Part shown: piece after piece, positions 1-9,268 of the stretch
Layout: every line of letters starts with the position of its first letter
Numbering within the stretch: the first letter of the stretch is position 1
Assembly (NCBI RefSeq): GCF_015057185.1
Contig: NZ_SVEV01000014.1
Span: 1-64,000, forward strand
DNA: 64,000 bases
Reading direction: 5' to 3'
Origin: Pseudobutyrivibrio sp.
GTDB lineage: Bacteria; Bacillota; Clostridia; Lachnospirales; Lachnospiraceae
Made by a program: the position numbers and the translations under genes
Notes under the pieces: model-generated
What the model was told of the DNA's origin: nothing
The model's database searches: none
The model's input: the letters and a program-made list of their open reading frames with translations, nothing else

Positions 1-11
1 TATCTTTTGAT

Positions 12-42
12 CAAATCCGCCCCATGGAAGGGGCGGAATTTG
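12..42 (-). other. GC-rich hairpin downstream of DGR variable repeat 1
   Basis: On the minus strand, a few bases after the tail-fibre stop codon, a 7-bp GC stem (17-23 with 30-36) with a 6-nt loop is extended by a 5-bp AT stem (12-16 with 38-42) past a one-base bulge. There is no T-run, so it does not look like an intrinsic terminator. An equivalent hairpin sits at the same distance after the second variable repeat (24927-24944). In studied DGRs such as Bordetella phage BPP-1, a GC-rich hairpin or cruciform just downstream of the variable repeat helps target retrohoming; I infer the same role here. Confidence 0.7.
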
Positions 43-45
43 AGC

Positions 46-1530
46 TTACGCAATGAAGGCAAGCGGGCGAACGCCGAAGGCAGCCGAAGCACCGCTGTAG
101 CGCGAGTTGCCGCTGCGGTCCACGTGGCACGCGGGAGCAGAGGACGCGACATTCTTGGTCCAAGTATGTCTAGCGTATTGAGTGTTAGCAATATCACCAA
201 GGAAGTCCTGATAACTCATGCCCGCCTTAAAGATTGCAAGCTGTTCTTTTTGAACTCCTGCATCATAACCACTAGACTCAAATCCATCTCCTCCAGTAAG
301 ATTCTGAATAGAAGGGAGCGTGCATTTCTTTATTGCTGAATTATCGCTTGAATCATACCATGTCCAACTACTTGAAGCTCCTGCCCATGCGCTGTAGCCT
401 TTGCATGAAGCGGATGTGTTAATTGCGTTTGTTTCCAAATTGTAGAAGCTCAATACCTTAATTCCATGATCTACGAAATCAGCCTTGAGCCAGTTAGTGT
501 ATACCTTAGGCAATACTGTGTTTCTGATGTAAGAGCTATGATAAGCTCCTGTAGTATCATTTGCACCTACACCCGTTCTGCTTCCTGATGTAGCTTGCCA
601 TGGTGCGCAGCCTTGTACTGTGTTAATAGTTGTGTCTCCGGTCCATAATTGGCCTGCCCACAGAAGTTCAGATACTCCTATTAACTGTTGTGGCATTATT
701 GCTAAGTGATGTGTGCTTTCAGCGTAATCTGTTTGGCCAAACCCGCTAGTTCTATTGCCATACCAGTAATCCAAATCAACTATCCACCACTTAGTGCCTG
801 TAGTCTTTCCAATAATATAGTTTCCAGGATTTACGTCTGAGAAATCACCTGCTGCGATTTTTGTTCTTAGTTCTGAGTCTGCTGCATAAATCTCGTCAGA
901 GATATTTTTAATCACAATAAGTCCATTTTTTTCTGCTGCTGTCTTTCCTAAGATAGCTTTTTTGTACACCAATCTGAGGATTGCCTTAATTGTGCCATCC
1001 TCAATATCGCTAATATCTGTGTCTCCTAAATCAGTCTCTATGGTGTCAATTCTATCCAATACATCCTCGAACATCTCGATTGTTGGTGTTGCGGCTGGGT
1101 TTGTTGAAATGACTACAGAGCTTGAATTTGAAACCTTAACATCAAATGTGTAACTATAGCCCGTTGGTGTCTCGCCGCTAACATATGCTGGCATCCAGTC
1201 AGGATGTTCATCCGCAATACTTACAGCGTATAAAATTTGATTTCCATCTCCATCTTCAGCAATGAGGCCTATCGCATTGATATAATATGCCTCTTGTACA
1301 CTTGTGTTATCCACTCTAGTAAACACCTTAACTGTTTTACTATCTGTGATGGATGTTCCAGACACTAAGGTTGTTTGTTCCACATCTTCCAATGATTCAA
1401 GCGTTGCCAAATCACCAATTGTATATGTGTGTGATGATGTCTGAAGGTTAGTGAAAGTAGCTGTCGTTTCATTAGCTATCAGTCTGGTCATCAAATCTTG
1501 ACCAGCGTTTGTAATTACTAAGTCTTGCAT
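46..1530 (-). CDS. Phage tail fibre with C-terminal DGR-variable domain
   Basis: 494 aa, last gene of the tail module and directly downstream of the gpI-like baseplate gene, the usual position of a receptor-binding tail fibre. Residues 1-150 resemble the N-terminal domain of phage tail-collar/fibre proteins (opening MQDLVITNAGQDLM). Residues about 150-230 are helical and linker-like. The rest, rich in Trp, Tyr, Gly and Ser, ends in a DUF6273-like module closing with FGVRPLAF. Residues 460-489 form the variable repeat described separately, so the receptor-contacting tip is probably rewritten by a diversity-generating retroelement. It starts at ATG 1530, preceded by GGAGGATAAC. The fibre role is inferred from position and N-terminus; the variable tip is seen by comparison with the gene at 24954-25505. 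Confidence 0.88.
   Translation of the reverse strand: MQDLVITNAGQDLMTRLIANETTATFTNLQTSSHTYTIGDLATLESLEDVEQTTLVSGTSITDSKTVKVFTRVDNTSVQEAYYINAIGLIAEDGDGNQILYAVSIADEHPDWMPAYVSGETPTGYSYTFDVKVSNSSSVVISTNPAATPTIEMFEDVLDRIDTIETDLGDTDISDIEDGTIKAILRLVYKKAILGKTAAEKNGLIVIKNISDEIYAADSELRTKIAAGDFSDVNPGNYIIGKTTGTKWWIVDLDYWYGNRTSGFGQTDYAESTHHLAIMPQQLIGVSELLWAGQLWTGDTTINTVQGCAPWQATSGSRTGVGANDTTGAYHSSYIRNTVLPKVYTNWLKADFVDHGIKVLSFYNLETNAINTSASCKGYSAWAGASSSWTWYDSSDNSAIKKCTLPSIQNLTGGDGFESSGYDAGVQKEQLAIFKAGMSYQDFLGDIANTQYARHTWTKNVASSAPACHVDRSGNSRYSGASAAFGVRPLAFIA
64..153 (-). repeat. DGR variable repeat 1 (VR1) in the tail fibre
   Basis: Encodes fibre residues 460-489. Against VR2 (24975-25064) 75 of 90 bases match with no gap. 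The 15 differences all lie at first or second codon positions, affecting residues 460, 466, 469, 470, 472, 473, 475, 477, 478, 480 and 483; no third position differs. Nine of these eleven codons end in C or T in both copies. That is the pattern expected when AAC/AAT or GAT codons of a template repeat are altered at adenines. Neither copy has A at all differing sites, so neither can be the template. Patchy similarity continues 3' of the repeat to the hairpin with a one-base indel. Confidence 0.85.
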
Positions 1531-1541
1531 TGTTATCCTCC

Positions 1542-2183
1542 TTAAGCTGTTGTTATTTGAATATGCTTGCTTCTTGTAACACCGCCTGCATATTTAATTT
1601 CTGCTTCTAATTCATAATTAGATGTATCAATAGTTCTTAAATGAATGTGTTTTCCTTTGACCATTCCAGCACCATACTTAACTTGGCCATCGAGGTTCCT
1701 TGCTACCTCTACCTCATCCATTACTGATCTTGCTGCTTTTACCTTCTTTATTACATTCGTAAATACGGTATTTGCATCTTCAGTTAGGACATCATAGATA
1801 ATAGGTTTGAAGTGATATGGTTCTCCGCTGTATTCGTACCAAGGCTTAAACTCTGCCTTCGTAAATACGATATCAAGAAGCTGGCCAATTGCTTTTTGTG
1901 TGCCAGCATATCGTTGCATAGCCAATGATGTTTGCAATAATTTAAGCTTCATATCATCGTCGTATTCTGAGCGATAATATGGAGCTTTTATACATAGAGC
2001 TATGTAATCGTAATACTTAGGGTCTACATTTTCTAAATCTGACCAAACCGTAAGTTGATTGGCCAAAGCGTGAAACTTTTTCATCTGCTTATCCAACGCA
2101 TACCCGAAACATTCAGATTCAATATCCTGAATATTAGGAGGTAATGATAAAAAAGTACTTCCTAAATCATCAAAGTTGTACAT
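1542..2183 (-). CDS. Phage tail protein I (P2 gpI-like baseplate protein)
   Basis: 213 aa. The N-terminal part (YDYIALCIKAPYYRSEYDDDMKLKLLQTSLAMQRYAGTQ broken around residues 65-105) matches the P2 gpI family, which sits at the baseplate edge and joins tail fibres to gpJ. It lies between gpJ and the tail fibre exactly as in P2-like phages. I chose ATG 2183 because AGGAGG lies 6-7 nt upstream; an earlier in-frame ATG at 2216 lies inside the gpJ coding end and lacks a ribosome site. The C-terminal 60 residues repeat a pattern (YGAGMVKGKHIHLRT, YAGGVTRSKHIQITT), a short internal duplication that may form the fibre-binding end. Confidence 0.85.
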   Translation of the reverse strand: MYNFDDLGSTFLSLPPNIQDIESECFGYALDKQMKKFHALANQLTVWSDLENVDPKYYDYIALCIKAPYYRSEYDDDMKLKLLQTSLAMQRYAGTQKAIGQLLDIVFTKAEFKPWYEYSGEPYHFKPIIYDVLTEDANTVFTNVIKKVKAARSVMDEVEVARNLDGQVKYGAGMVKGKHIHLRTIDTSNYELEAEIKYAGGVTRSKHIQITTA

Positions 2184-2193
2184 TCTATACCTC

Positions 2194-3351
2194 CTACTCT
2201 TTATCGTATCCGCCAAATGTCAGTGAGATATTTGAGCAGATAGCTACTTCATCCTCTTCTACTGCTATGTACTCTGGAGTTGTAATAACAATTCTCGAAC
2301 CGCCCGCAGCGTTTACATAGGATCTCAAAATATCAGGATTAATTGCGCGGCCAATCTTACTCTTTGTGTACTCAGCAAATTCATCTGCTGAATCCTCGAT
2401 GGCTTCTTTTATACCATCAGCTATTTCTTTCTTATCTTCTGGCAAATAGTATGTAGCCTCTATTTGGTAATCAACAGCTGTTGGGGCTTTCATTTCCACC
2501 TTGTCTGTATCAGGTGTCTTTTGTAGTTCCATAATGAAGTTATACACGTCTTCAAGATAAGCTGTTGTTGGTAGCGTTCCGTTCTGTAATAAGATATATA
2601 TCTGAACTACAGCCTCATCGCTCGTGATTATCTTTGCGTCAACAATATTGCTGCTATACGCCTTTGCAAATTCCTCATATGCACCTATAGGTCCAGCTGA
2701 TGAGTATATGTCTGAGAAATTGAATATCAACTCTCTAAGTTCTTGGTCGGTATATTCATCGTGGCCACCTGCGCTCTCAGTTGTATTTTCAACACTAGCA
2801 ACTAAGTTTACTGGGTCAGTAATAATATTTAATTGACCTTCGATATATCCGTTGCCTTTGGTTCCCTCTTCGGTGCAGGTTGCGGCTGTATCTCCATACA
2901 GAGAGCCTGCTGGGATTACCAAATCTTCATCTGTTGCAAAATAAATATGGTCTCCACATGTTGCTCTTGTTCCTGCAGGTACTGTTATATCCACCTGCTG
3001 CACTGCTGCAAGAGTAAACCTAAGTGTTACAGTAGCAGCTTCTAGGCCACTTTCTGTGTATCCAAAATTAGCAGCCCAATTCTTAAGGAATGAACCATAC
3101 ATGTACTGAATAAAGTTCAGCTTATGTCGTTCATTCATTATGGCTGCTAATTGATATATCTTGCCCGCTGTTGTAGCAATCATTAACCTTCTTGAGTCGG
3201 CTGGATATAAGGTTAATTCCTCGCCCGTGAGTTCCTTATACCTTGCCTCGTAGTCGGCTATCATTTCATTTGTTATCGACTCTATTGTTATTCCCTCATC
3301 ATCCAAAAGATTGATTTCAGGCAAATTATCTAGTGCACTAATATTAGACAT
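2194..3351 (-). CDS. Baseplate J-like protein
   Basis: 385 aa, the usual length for the gpJ/Baseplate_J family that forms the outer wedge of contractile-tail baseplates. Typical elements are the N-terminal segment ending in the ELTLYPADSRRLMIATTAGKIY region and the central TDPVNLVASVENTTESAGG(H)DEYTDQELR motif (about residues 195-225). ATG 3351 is preferred; the longer reading frame begins at TTG 3357 with no better ribosome site. The start overlaps the end of the gp25-like gene by 8 nt, suggesting translational coupling in the baseplate operon. Confidence 0.9.
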   Translation of the reverse strand: MSNISALDNLPEINLLDDEGITIESITNEMIADYEARYKELTGEELTLYPADSRRLMIATTAGKIYQLAAIMNERHKLNFIQYMYGSFLKNWAANFGYTESGLEAATVTLRFTLAAVQQVDITVPAGTRATCGDHIYFATDEDLVIPAGSLYGDTAATCTEEGTKGNGYIEGQLNIITDPVNLVASVENTTESAGGHDEYTDQELRELIFNFSDIYSSAGPIGAYEEFAKAYSSNIVDAKIITSDEAVVQIYILLQNGTLPTTAYLEDVYNFIMELQKTPDTDKVEMKAPTAVDYQIEATYYLPEDKKEIADGIKEAIEDSADEFAEYTKSKIGRAINPDILRSYVNAAGGSRIVITTPEYIAVEEDEVAICSNISLTFGGYDKE

Positions 3352-3631
3352 TTCCAATCACCACCTTTGCGTTATTATCGTCTGTAAACTTAACCTCAGA
3401 TACTTTCACTCTGTCTTCCCATATTCCACACTGGGTGATAACCTCGGTGGCGTATTGGTTCTTTGCTACGTCAGAATCCGTTTCCGGCGGATATTTTTTT
3501 ATTCCCATAGACCTCATGTAAGGAGCTGTGCCGTAAGGGGTGCTCGCGATGGTACTGATGCTATTTTCTATAGCATCAATTTCTGTCTCTGTCATTGTTC
3601 TTTTTCTATCTTCTGAATACTCTAATGTCAC
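3344..3631 (-). CDS. GPW/gp25-family baseplate wedge protein
   Basis: 95 aa. The motif STPYGTAPYMRSMGI (about residues 30-45) is the hallmark of the T4 gp25 / P2 gpW lysozyme-like baseplate wedge family, which connects the sheath to the baseplate. Length is typical (90-130 aa). It sits between the U-LysM gene and gpJ as in other myoviruses, and its end overlaps the gpJ start. Confidence 0.88.
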   Translation of the reverse strand: MTLEYSEDRKRTMTETEIDAIENSISTIASTPYGTAPYMRSMGIKKYPPETDSDVAKNQYATEVITQCGIWEDRVKVSEVKFTDDNNAKVVIGNV

Positions 3632-3642
3632 TGGCTACCTCC

Positions 3643-4284
3643 TTACTTTGGTATTGTTAGTACTTGCCCAGGATATATGAGATTTGGATTCTTAATTATG
3701 CTTTTATTGGCGTTATATATCTTGGTGTACTGACTACCTTTTCCATAATACTTCTTTGCAATATTCCATAAGCAGTCGCCTTTAACAACGGTGTAAGTAT
3801 CACTGGTTGTTGCCTTTGGAGTTTGCGTCTCTCCTATAGTGGTTGCTGGTGGTATTGTATCTATTGCTGCCACCTGATTAGCATACTCTTTTAGAGTTAC
3901 CTGGAATCCAATTGCAATTGGTCTTCCATCGGTATGAAGAATCTTGTATGTCTCTGTTAAATTTGTTATCACAAACGGATTGTCACCTACTTGTTTGCCA
4001 CCCAAAACAAAGTTCTCGGCTGTGCCTCCCGATTTCTGCTGATAGAGCTGGCCTTCTACCTCGAGTGGTTTAACTCCAAAGTTTGCATTTGCTTCTATGG
4101 ACATGGTTAATTCATCTAATCCATCTGCATTAAATTCCAAATACGACTTCTCGCCGTTTCTCTCATGCTCTGCAAATGAAGCTGTAGAGCTCCTTGATAA
4201 ATCATGGAATGAGAGTATCTGATTCCTATTTGAAACAGATTTACAATAAAAATTGATATCCCCTAAGCTTCCTACATTTGACAT
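3643..4284 (-). CDS. gpU-like tail protein fused to a LysM domain
   Basis: 213 aa. Residues 1-135 look like the P2 gpU / Mu gp43-like tail protein group (ITNLTETYKILHTDGRPIAIGFQVTLKEY near 105-135). A Thr/Pro-rich linker (140-160) leads to a clear LysM domain at 163-213 (YTVVKGDCLWNIAKKYYG...NPNLIYPGQVLTIP). LysM binds peptidoglycan or acts as a hub module in tails. In P2, gpU and the LysM-like gpX are separate; this phage has a LysM fused here and also a separate gpX at 5688-5909. Confidence 0.82.
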   Translation of the reverse strand: MSNVGSLGDINFYCKSVSNRNQILSFHDLSRSSTASFAEHERNGEKSYLEFNADGLDELTMSIEANANFGVKPLEVEGQLYQQKSGGTAENFVLGGKQVGDNPFVITNLTETYKILHTDGRPIAIGFQVTLKEYANQVAAIDTIPPATTIGETQTPKATTSDTYTVVKGDCLWNIAKKYYGKGSQYTKIYNANKSIIKNPNLIYPGQVLTIPK

Positions 4285-4288
4285 CTAA

Positions 4289-4663
4289 TCACCCCTGCGT
4301 AAGTGTTTTATAAACAAGTTCATCCACAATCATCTTTTTGGCCGTAAATTCCATTTCTTTAGATGTTGGTGTGTACTTCATCATTGTTCCATCACTAAAC
4401 TCTTTTACAAATATCTCTGGTCCCGTTTCTGAAGGTGCGTTCCCGTCCAAAAAGATTTTTCCAAGAATTACGCCTTTTCCTATTTGACCATTAATCTCTT
4501 CAAATAACGCTGCTACTGTATCACCAGCGCTTGGCATCTCGTAAAACATCGATAAAAATGGCACTGAATTAATCACCGCATTTTCCTTATCAGGCAATGT
4601 GACATTCGCTGTACCTGAGGCATAATTGATGGATGATATCTTTGCATAAAATAAAGTTGCCAT
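4289..4663 (-). CDS. Small baseplate assembly protein (gpV-like spike or hub)
   Basis: 124 aa. The N-terminal half is an OB-fold-like segment (AKISSINYASGTANVTLPDKE...VPFLSMFYEMPSAGDTVAALFEE), typical of phage baseplate gpV / gp45 proteins that form the membrane-piercing spike hub. It is shorter than P2 gpV (about 210 aa), so the tip may be reduced. It lies between gpD and gpU as expected. The family assignment rests on the N-terminal pattern and on order. Confidence 0.72.
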   Translation of the reverse strand: MATLFYAKISSINYASGTANVTLPDKENAVINSVPFLSMFYEMPSAGDTVAALFEEINGQIGKGVILGKIFLDGNAPSETGPEIFVKEFSDGTMMKYTPTSKEMEFTAKKMIVDELVYKTLTQG

Positions 4664-4671
4664 GATACCTC

Positions 4672-5688
4672 CTAAAAATCTGTAACAGTAATATGAGCTG
4701 TAATTGAAACGGTATATTTGCCGCTTGATTTAGAATGCGTCACGGAATCTATGAAATACTTTCCATCAAGCTTTCCAAATCCTTTTAGATTAAAGCAATC
4801 CGCAGCCATATACTTAGCGCTTCCCATCATCTTCAAGGTGACGGTTTGACTGTTTCGAATATTCTCTCTAAGAGCTGCTTTTGCCTTCTTTTCAGCGTCA
4901 CTGTACGACTCTGCTTTTGTGGTCAAAAACAGTTGTCGATTACCTTCTTTGCCAGGTATCGTATACTCATAGGTTAAGGTGTCTCCCTTTTTGCCATTGG
5001 TATATTGCACCTTTACGCTGTCATATACTGTTGTTATTTGCCTATTGATTTTGTATGAACCGCTTCCGCCAAATATTGAATGATCTATATCATATCTAGC
5101 TTCCTTTTGCTCATACACTGTCTGGTCATACACGACTATCTTTTGGTTATATAGCTTTATAGCTAGTCCATAGTCGCTGCAAAGTGAATATGCAAATGCT
5201 AAGTCTGTCTTTCCTGTCTGATTTACAGAATCAACACTTATATCCTCTGCATCAAAAACAAGCGATATCCCTGCGCTTGCAGCAATATCGCTCATGATAG
5301 TTTTAACTGTGGTTTTTTCCCAGCTCTTATTCTTTTGTTTAACGTTAAAATTGCAATCGGTTGGAGTGGATATACCTGATAGGGCCAGCTTTTCAGGAAA
5401 ACCATCATAGCTTAATGAATCAACCATGAAGGTTCCACAAAACAGTTTTCCTGCCTTGTAATCAGCCGCCCATTCTGATAGTTGAATCCATGCTTTAAAC
5501 ACATCCTTATCCGATGGAAAATAACCATTCATCCACTTCTGACCTATATTGCTCAGATTAAGTGTTACAGTATCAGCTGAACCTGTGGCGTTATCTTTCC
5601 ATGTGAAGGAATTGCAATCATCTGCGATAATATCTGTTGCTTCCACGCCGTTGTACTCAATTAGGAGTTTAGACTTCATTGTATCCAT
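4672..5688 (-). CDS. Phage late control gene D protein (gpD, tail hub)
   Basis: 338 aa, normal for the phage protein D / YqbQ-XkdQ family, a structural homologue of T4 gp27 that forms the baseplate hub around the spike. Typical elements are DTVTLNLSNIGQKWMNGYFPSDKD near residue 40, KTTVKTIMSDIAASAGISLVF near 125 and TVYDSVKVQY near 220. Its start overlaps the stop of the gpX gene upstream. 'Late control' is only the historical family name; a structural role is meant. Confidence 0.87.
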   Translation of the reverse strand: MDTMKSKLLIEYNGVEATDIIADDCNSFTWKDNATGSADTVTLNLSNIGQKWMNGYFPSDKDVFKAWIQLSEWAADYKAGKLFCGTFMVDSLSYDGFPEKLALSGISTPTDCNFNVKQKNKSWEKTTVKTIMSDIAASAGISLVFDAEDISVDSVNQTGKTDLAFAYSLCSDYGLAIKLYNQKIVVYDQTVYEQKEARYDIDHSIFGGSGSYKINRQITTVYDSVKVQYTNGKKGDTLTYEYTIPGKEGNRQLFLTTKAESYSDAEKKAKAALRENIRNSQTVTLKMMGSAKYMAADCFNLKGFGKLDGKYFIDSVTHSKSSGKYTVSITAHITVTDF

Positions 5689-5909
5689 TATTCGCTATCC
5701 CTCCATGGAGCAATATCATCTGATGTAGACTCCTCTGAAACCTCTGGACACCACACTTTTGTACCTGCAGAAAAAATATAGATTGATAATAGTTCTCTAT
5801 TCTCTTCTGCATTCAACAAAACCTCGACCTTAGTCTCATCTTTATATACAATCCATGCGATATAATCCCACATGTCGCCTTGTTTTGTCTCGTAATAATA
5901 GCCGCCCAT
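5688..5909 (-). CDS. Tail protein X (P2 gpX-like)
   Basis: 73 aa. YYYETKQGDMWDYIAWIVYKDET and the later SIYIFSAGTKVWCPEV match the LysM-like gpX family, small baseplate proteins in contractile-tail phages and type VI-related systems. It sits between tape measure and gpD with a one-base overlap onto gpD, the standard P2-like order. Confidence 0.85.
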   Translation of the reverse strand: MGGYYYETKQGDMWDYIAWIVYKDETKVEVLLNAEENRELLSIYIFSAGTKVWCPEVSEESTSDDIAPWRDSE

Positions 5910-5917
5910 ATTGCCTC

Positions 5918-8900
5918 CTAGCCAAATGCTACTCTATTATCTTCTCGTTGAATTTCGGTAAGCATTTCTCTTAAATCTTCAAGTGTAAGAGATAAAGCAG
6001 ATGATATATCCTCTCTAGATGCATTGCCCTGAACCGTAATAACTGGATTGAAAGATACGGTAAAATTGCTACCGCCCTGTCCCGAGCTGCCACCGCTTAA
6101 TCTAGCAAGGCTGTCGGTTACTCTATTTGAATTAACACCTAATAGTTGGCCTGCCTGCTGCCATAAGCTATAAGCTCTGCTTGAACCATCAAGCGGAATA
6201 ACAGCTTCTGGTCCCTCTTCCGCTAACCATGAAATTTGAGTATCATTTACAATTCCTCCATTTGCATGACCTGGAATACTAACTCCTGCATCTATCAACT
6301 GCTGCATCGCATCTAATTGAGATGAGCCTGAAGAATTATTATAATAATCCAATAAGTTTTGGCGTGTTTCATTAACATCGGCGACAAGTTGTGCATTAAT
6401 TGAAATGGTTGCATCAATAGCACCATTTTCCAATCCTTCTTGTATTCTCTGCCTTACTAAACTTGTAGTTTCATCTAACAGCTCCATGTTTTCAGGGGTT
6501 GTCATAGCGTTAGTTATCTCTTCTGGAATATATGCGTAAGCTCCTTCAGCCGCTGCCATTAATTGAGCATATTCATCATTATCCTGCAAGCTCAATCCTA
6601 ATAATGAATATATAGCAGTTTGGTCGCCTGCAGCTGCACCTATTGAGTATATACTTTCGATTGCATCTTGATATTCTTGTGGTACATCTACTCCTAGTTC
6701 TTCCAGCTTTTTCTCCGTCTCAAGCAGTTGTTCTAGTGTTGGCTGCAATCCCTCGTACAGCTCTTCTATATCATTTGTCTTACTACCTAAAACATCCTTC
6801 GCCGCATCTTCAGCGTACAGATAAGCATTATCCAATGCGCGTGTAAAATCGCTTGGATCAACATAGCTTTGTTCCGCTATAGACTCCATGCTGCTGCTCA
6901 AACTTGCATTGACAGCGTCTATCGCACTTTGAATATCATCATCCGCGTATGCGCTCATAATGCCTTGTATTTGGGCATTAGCTGCTTTCAACTCAGCCTC
7001 GCCTACATTTTGCCTGTAACCTTCTTTTAATGAATTAATGGCTTCCTCATAGCCTTCTGCCATTGTGCCATCATCATTTGTGTAAGCTGCTGTTATTGCT
7101 GCGTAATTATCTACATAATTTTGTTCTGCAGCCTCTTTGATTGATTCAAGGTTCTCGCCTAGTTCGTCTTGCATGGCTGCAAAACTTTCAGGCGTTAGAT
7201 TGCTCCAATCATATTCAACGTCAAGTAGTGATACTTGAGCGTCAAATCTACCTTGAGCTATTCTTGCTTGAACCTCAGCAATCTTAGCTTGGAGTTCTGT
7301 TATATTATCAATTTCCGATGGATCTAATACACCGTCACTGAATGCCTCATTAACCGCTTCGGCCAACTGGGTTCCAAGGCTAGCCATCTCTTCTTGATTA
7401 AGTCTATAGAACTCATCAACCTTAGATATAATATCAGCAGAGTTTTCAGTGTCTGATAGTCCGGCACTTAGGCTTACTGTTACGGCATATCTTTCCTGCT
7501 CGATATAATCGTTTGCATTCTTGACATAATCATCAATTGTTGCTTGATAGTCTTCCTCGTCCTCTTCTGTGAGTTCGATTCCAACTTTAACCATCCAATT
7601 ATATTTATCTATTTCAGCAAGGGCATCCGCCATATCTTCTGCGAAACTATCTGCATCAGCAAACTCTTCTAGTGCTGTTTTCATGCCCTGAATAGCTCCA
7701 GTATTTGTGATAGCTTCAGCTACTCTTTCAATTTCATCCATTGAAAGAGCTATATCACCGAAATGCTCCGCTAGACTTGCTTCTGTTGCTTCTCGTTCAG
7801 CGTCTTCGAGAGCTCCTACTATAGCTGTTAAGCTTACAAGAGCCAAACCTCCTGCTGCAACTGCTGCATTTAATGGATCAACTAAAAGCTTTGCTAGCTT
7901 AATGCCTGTTACAGCGCCTTTGATTAACAGTACTCCTGTTGCTACGCCTTTAAGGGCTCCTATTAATGCTCCTCTGTTTTTAATAATCCATGAGCCAGTT
8001 GCTACTCCATCTTCCCAAAGCTGTTCGATTCCATCTCCCATGTCTTCAAGAAGTTCAGCAAACTCTAATTCATGAGCCTCAGCAAATGCTACAATGGAGT
8101 CAGTCGCGTTTGGAAGTTCGTCTGATAACCAGAATAGTGTCTCTTTTGCGCTATCAGAGAAAACGTCTGTTACTCTGATTTGCATATCTTCTTTAGCTGA
8201 ACGTAATCTAGCTTCTGCCATTTCAAGAGTGTCTGTAGCTATTCCATACATTCTCTCTAAAGCCCCAGAACTGTTTTCTACGTCAGCTTCTAATTCATCC
8301 CATGCAACGCTTGCTTTTCCAGCATCATCTATAGTTTCTTTGACAGAATCTAGTAAATATGAGAATTGTGAATACCTACGAGTACCCGCAATCTTTGCAA
8401 GGCTCTGAGCCTTTTCTTCATCAGTCATACCTTCCATGGCTTCATTGATATTAATCAATGTCTGCTCGAAGCCTACAAAAGCCCCCTGTGAATCCCAGAG
8501 ACTTACGCCTATTCTGTCTAATTCGCCAATAGCAGTTGAGTTACCTGCTATTCGAACGAATATTGAATTTAAAGCTGTACCAGCCTCTTCGGCTTTCAAA
8601 CCGTTGTTAGCCAGAATATCAAGTGATGTAATTGTATCGTCGAGTGATACACCTAATACTCTTGAAGCACCACCGGCCTTAACCAAGCCTTCCATTAACT
8701 GTTCAGCTGTTGTATTCGCATTATTATTTGTGGCGATTAACTTATCCAAATATGTATCTAGATCTGTTACCTCAAGACCTAATGCATTCATTGAATCTGT
8801 CACTAAATCGCTTGTTGTTTGTAATTCTTTTTGAGTTGCTGCCGCTAAGTGAAGAATAGGATTTAACGCCTGCAAAGACTCCTCTACTTCCCATCCTGCA

Positions 8901-9256
8901 AGTGACATATACTCAAATGCTGATGCTGATTCTTCTGCCGTATATACGGTAGCTCTTCCAGCATCTAGAGCAGCCTCTCTCATGTCCTCATACTGTCTTG
9001 CGTTTGCGCCTGAGATTGACTGGACTGTAGCCATTTCTTGCTCAAATCCTTTATAGGTTTCTGTAGCATCTGCAATGGCTCTTGCACTGGCATAGGCTGC
9101 CGTCGTTGCGCCAGCAGCCATGCCTAGCATTATTCTATTTGCTACTTTATTTAATCCCTCTAAATCTCTTTCAGCTTGACCTAGTTTGCTTTTCCAACTA
9201 GTCGAGGTAGTCGCCCCCAACTTCACCATTAACTCATATGTAGTTTTGTTGGCCAT
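5918..9256 (-). CDS. Tail tape measure protein (TP901 family)
   Basis: 1112 aa, the largest prophage gene. Residues about 60-350 match the TP901 tape-measure core (FEQEMATVQSISGANARQYEDMREAA, YTAEESASAFEYMSLAGW, GTALNSIFVRIAGN). Hydrophobic stretches around 430-490 probably insert in the host membrane during DNA ejection. The middle is Ala/Glu-rich helix. The C-terminal WLAEEGPEAVIPLD motif near 1010 is characteristic of Firmicutes tape measures. The length would fit a tail of roughly 150 nm by the general 0.15 nm per residue rule, which is an inference. Confidence 0.93.
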   Translation of the reverse strand: MANKTTYELMVKLGATTSTSWKSKLGQAERDLEGLNKVANRIMLGMAAGATTAAYASARAIADATETYKGFEQEMATVQSISGANARQYEDMREAALDAGRATVYTAEESASAFEYMSLAGWEVEESLQALNPILHLAAATQKELQTTSDLVTDSMNALGLEVTDLDTYLDKLIATNNNANTTAEQLMEGLVKAGGASRVLGVSLDDTITSLDILANNGLKAEEAGTALNSIFVRIAGNSTAIGELDRIGVSLWDSQGAFVGFEQTLININEAMEGMTDEEKAQSLAKIAGTRRYSQFSYLLDSVKETIDDAGKASVAWDELEADVENSSGALERMYGIATDTLEMAEARLRSAKEDMQIRVTDVFSDSAKETLFWLSDELPNATDSIVAFAEAHELEFAELLEDMGDGIEQLWEDGVATGSWIIKNRGALIGALKGVATGVLLIKGAVTGIKLAKLLVDPLNAAVAAGGLALVSLTAIVGALEDAEREATEASLAEHFGDIALSMDEIERVAEAITNTGAIQGMKTALEEFADADSFAEDMADALAEIDKYNWMVKVGIELTEEDEEDYQATIDDYVKNANDYIEQERYAVTVSLSAGLSDTENSADIISKVDEFYRLNQEEMASLGTQLAEAVNEAFSDGVLDPSEIDNITELQAKIAEVQARIAQGRFDAQVSLLDVEYDWSNLTPESFAAMQDELGENLESIKEAAEQNYVDNYAAITAAYTNDDGTMAEGYEEAINSLKEGYRQNVGEAELKAANAQIQGIMSAYADDDIQSAIDAVNASLSSSMESIAEQSYVDPSDFTRALDNAYLYAEDAAKDVLGSKTNDIEELYEGLQPTLEQLLETEKKLEELGVDVPQEYQDAIESIYSIGAAAGDQTAIYSLLGLSLQDNDEYAQLMAAAEGAYAYIPEEITNAMTTPENMELLDETTSLVRQRIQEGLENGAIDATISINAQLVADVNETRQNLLDYYNNSSGSSQLDAMQQLIDAGVSIPGHANGGIVNDTQISWLAEEGPEAVIPLDGSSRAYSLWQQAGQLLGVNSNRVTDSLARLSGGSSGQGGSNFTVSFNPVITVQGNASREDISSALSLTLEDLREMLTEIQREDNRVAFG

Positions 9257-9268
9257 TGCTTACCTCCT

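Noticed and set aside
7..339. Rightward 110-aa open frame across the variable repeat of the tail fibre
   Set aside because: It is antisense to the fibre gene, has no ribosome site, and crosses the GC-rich repeat, which keeps several frames open by composition.
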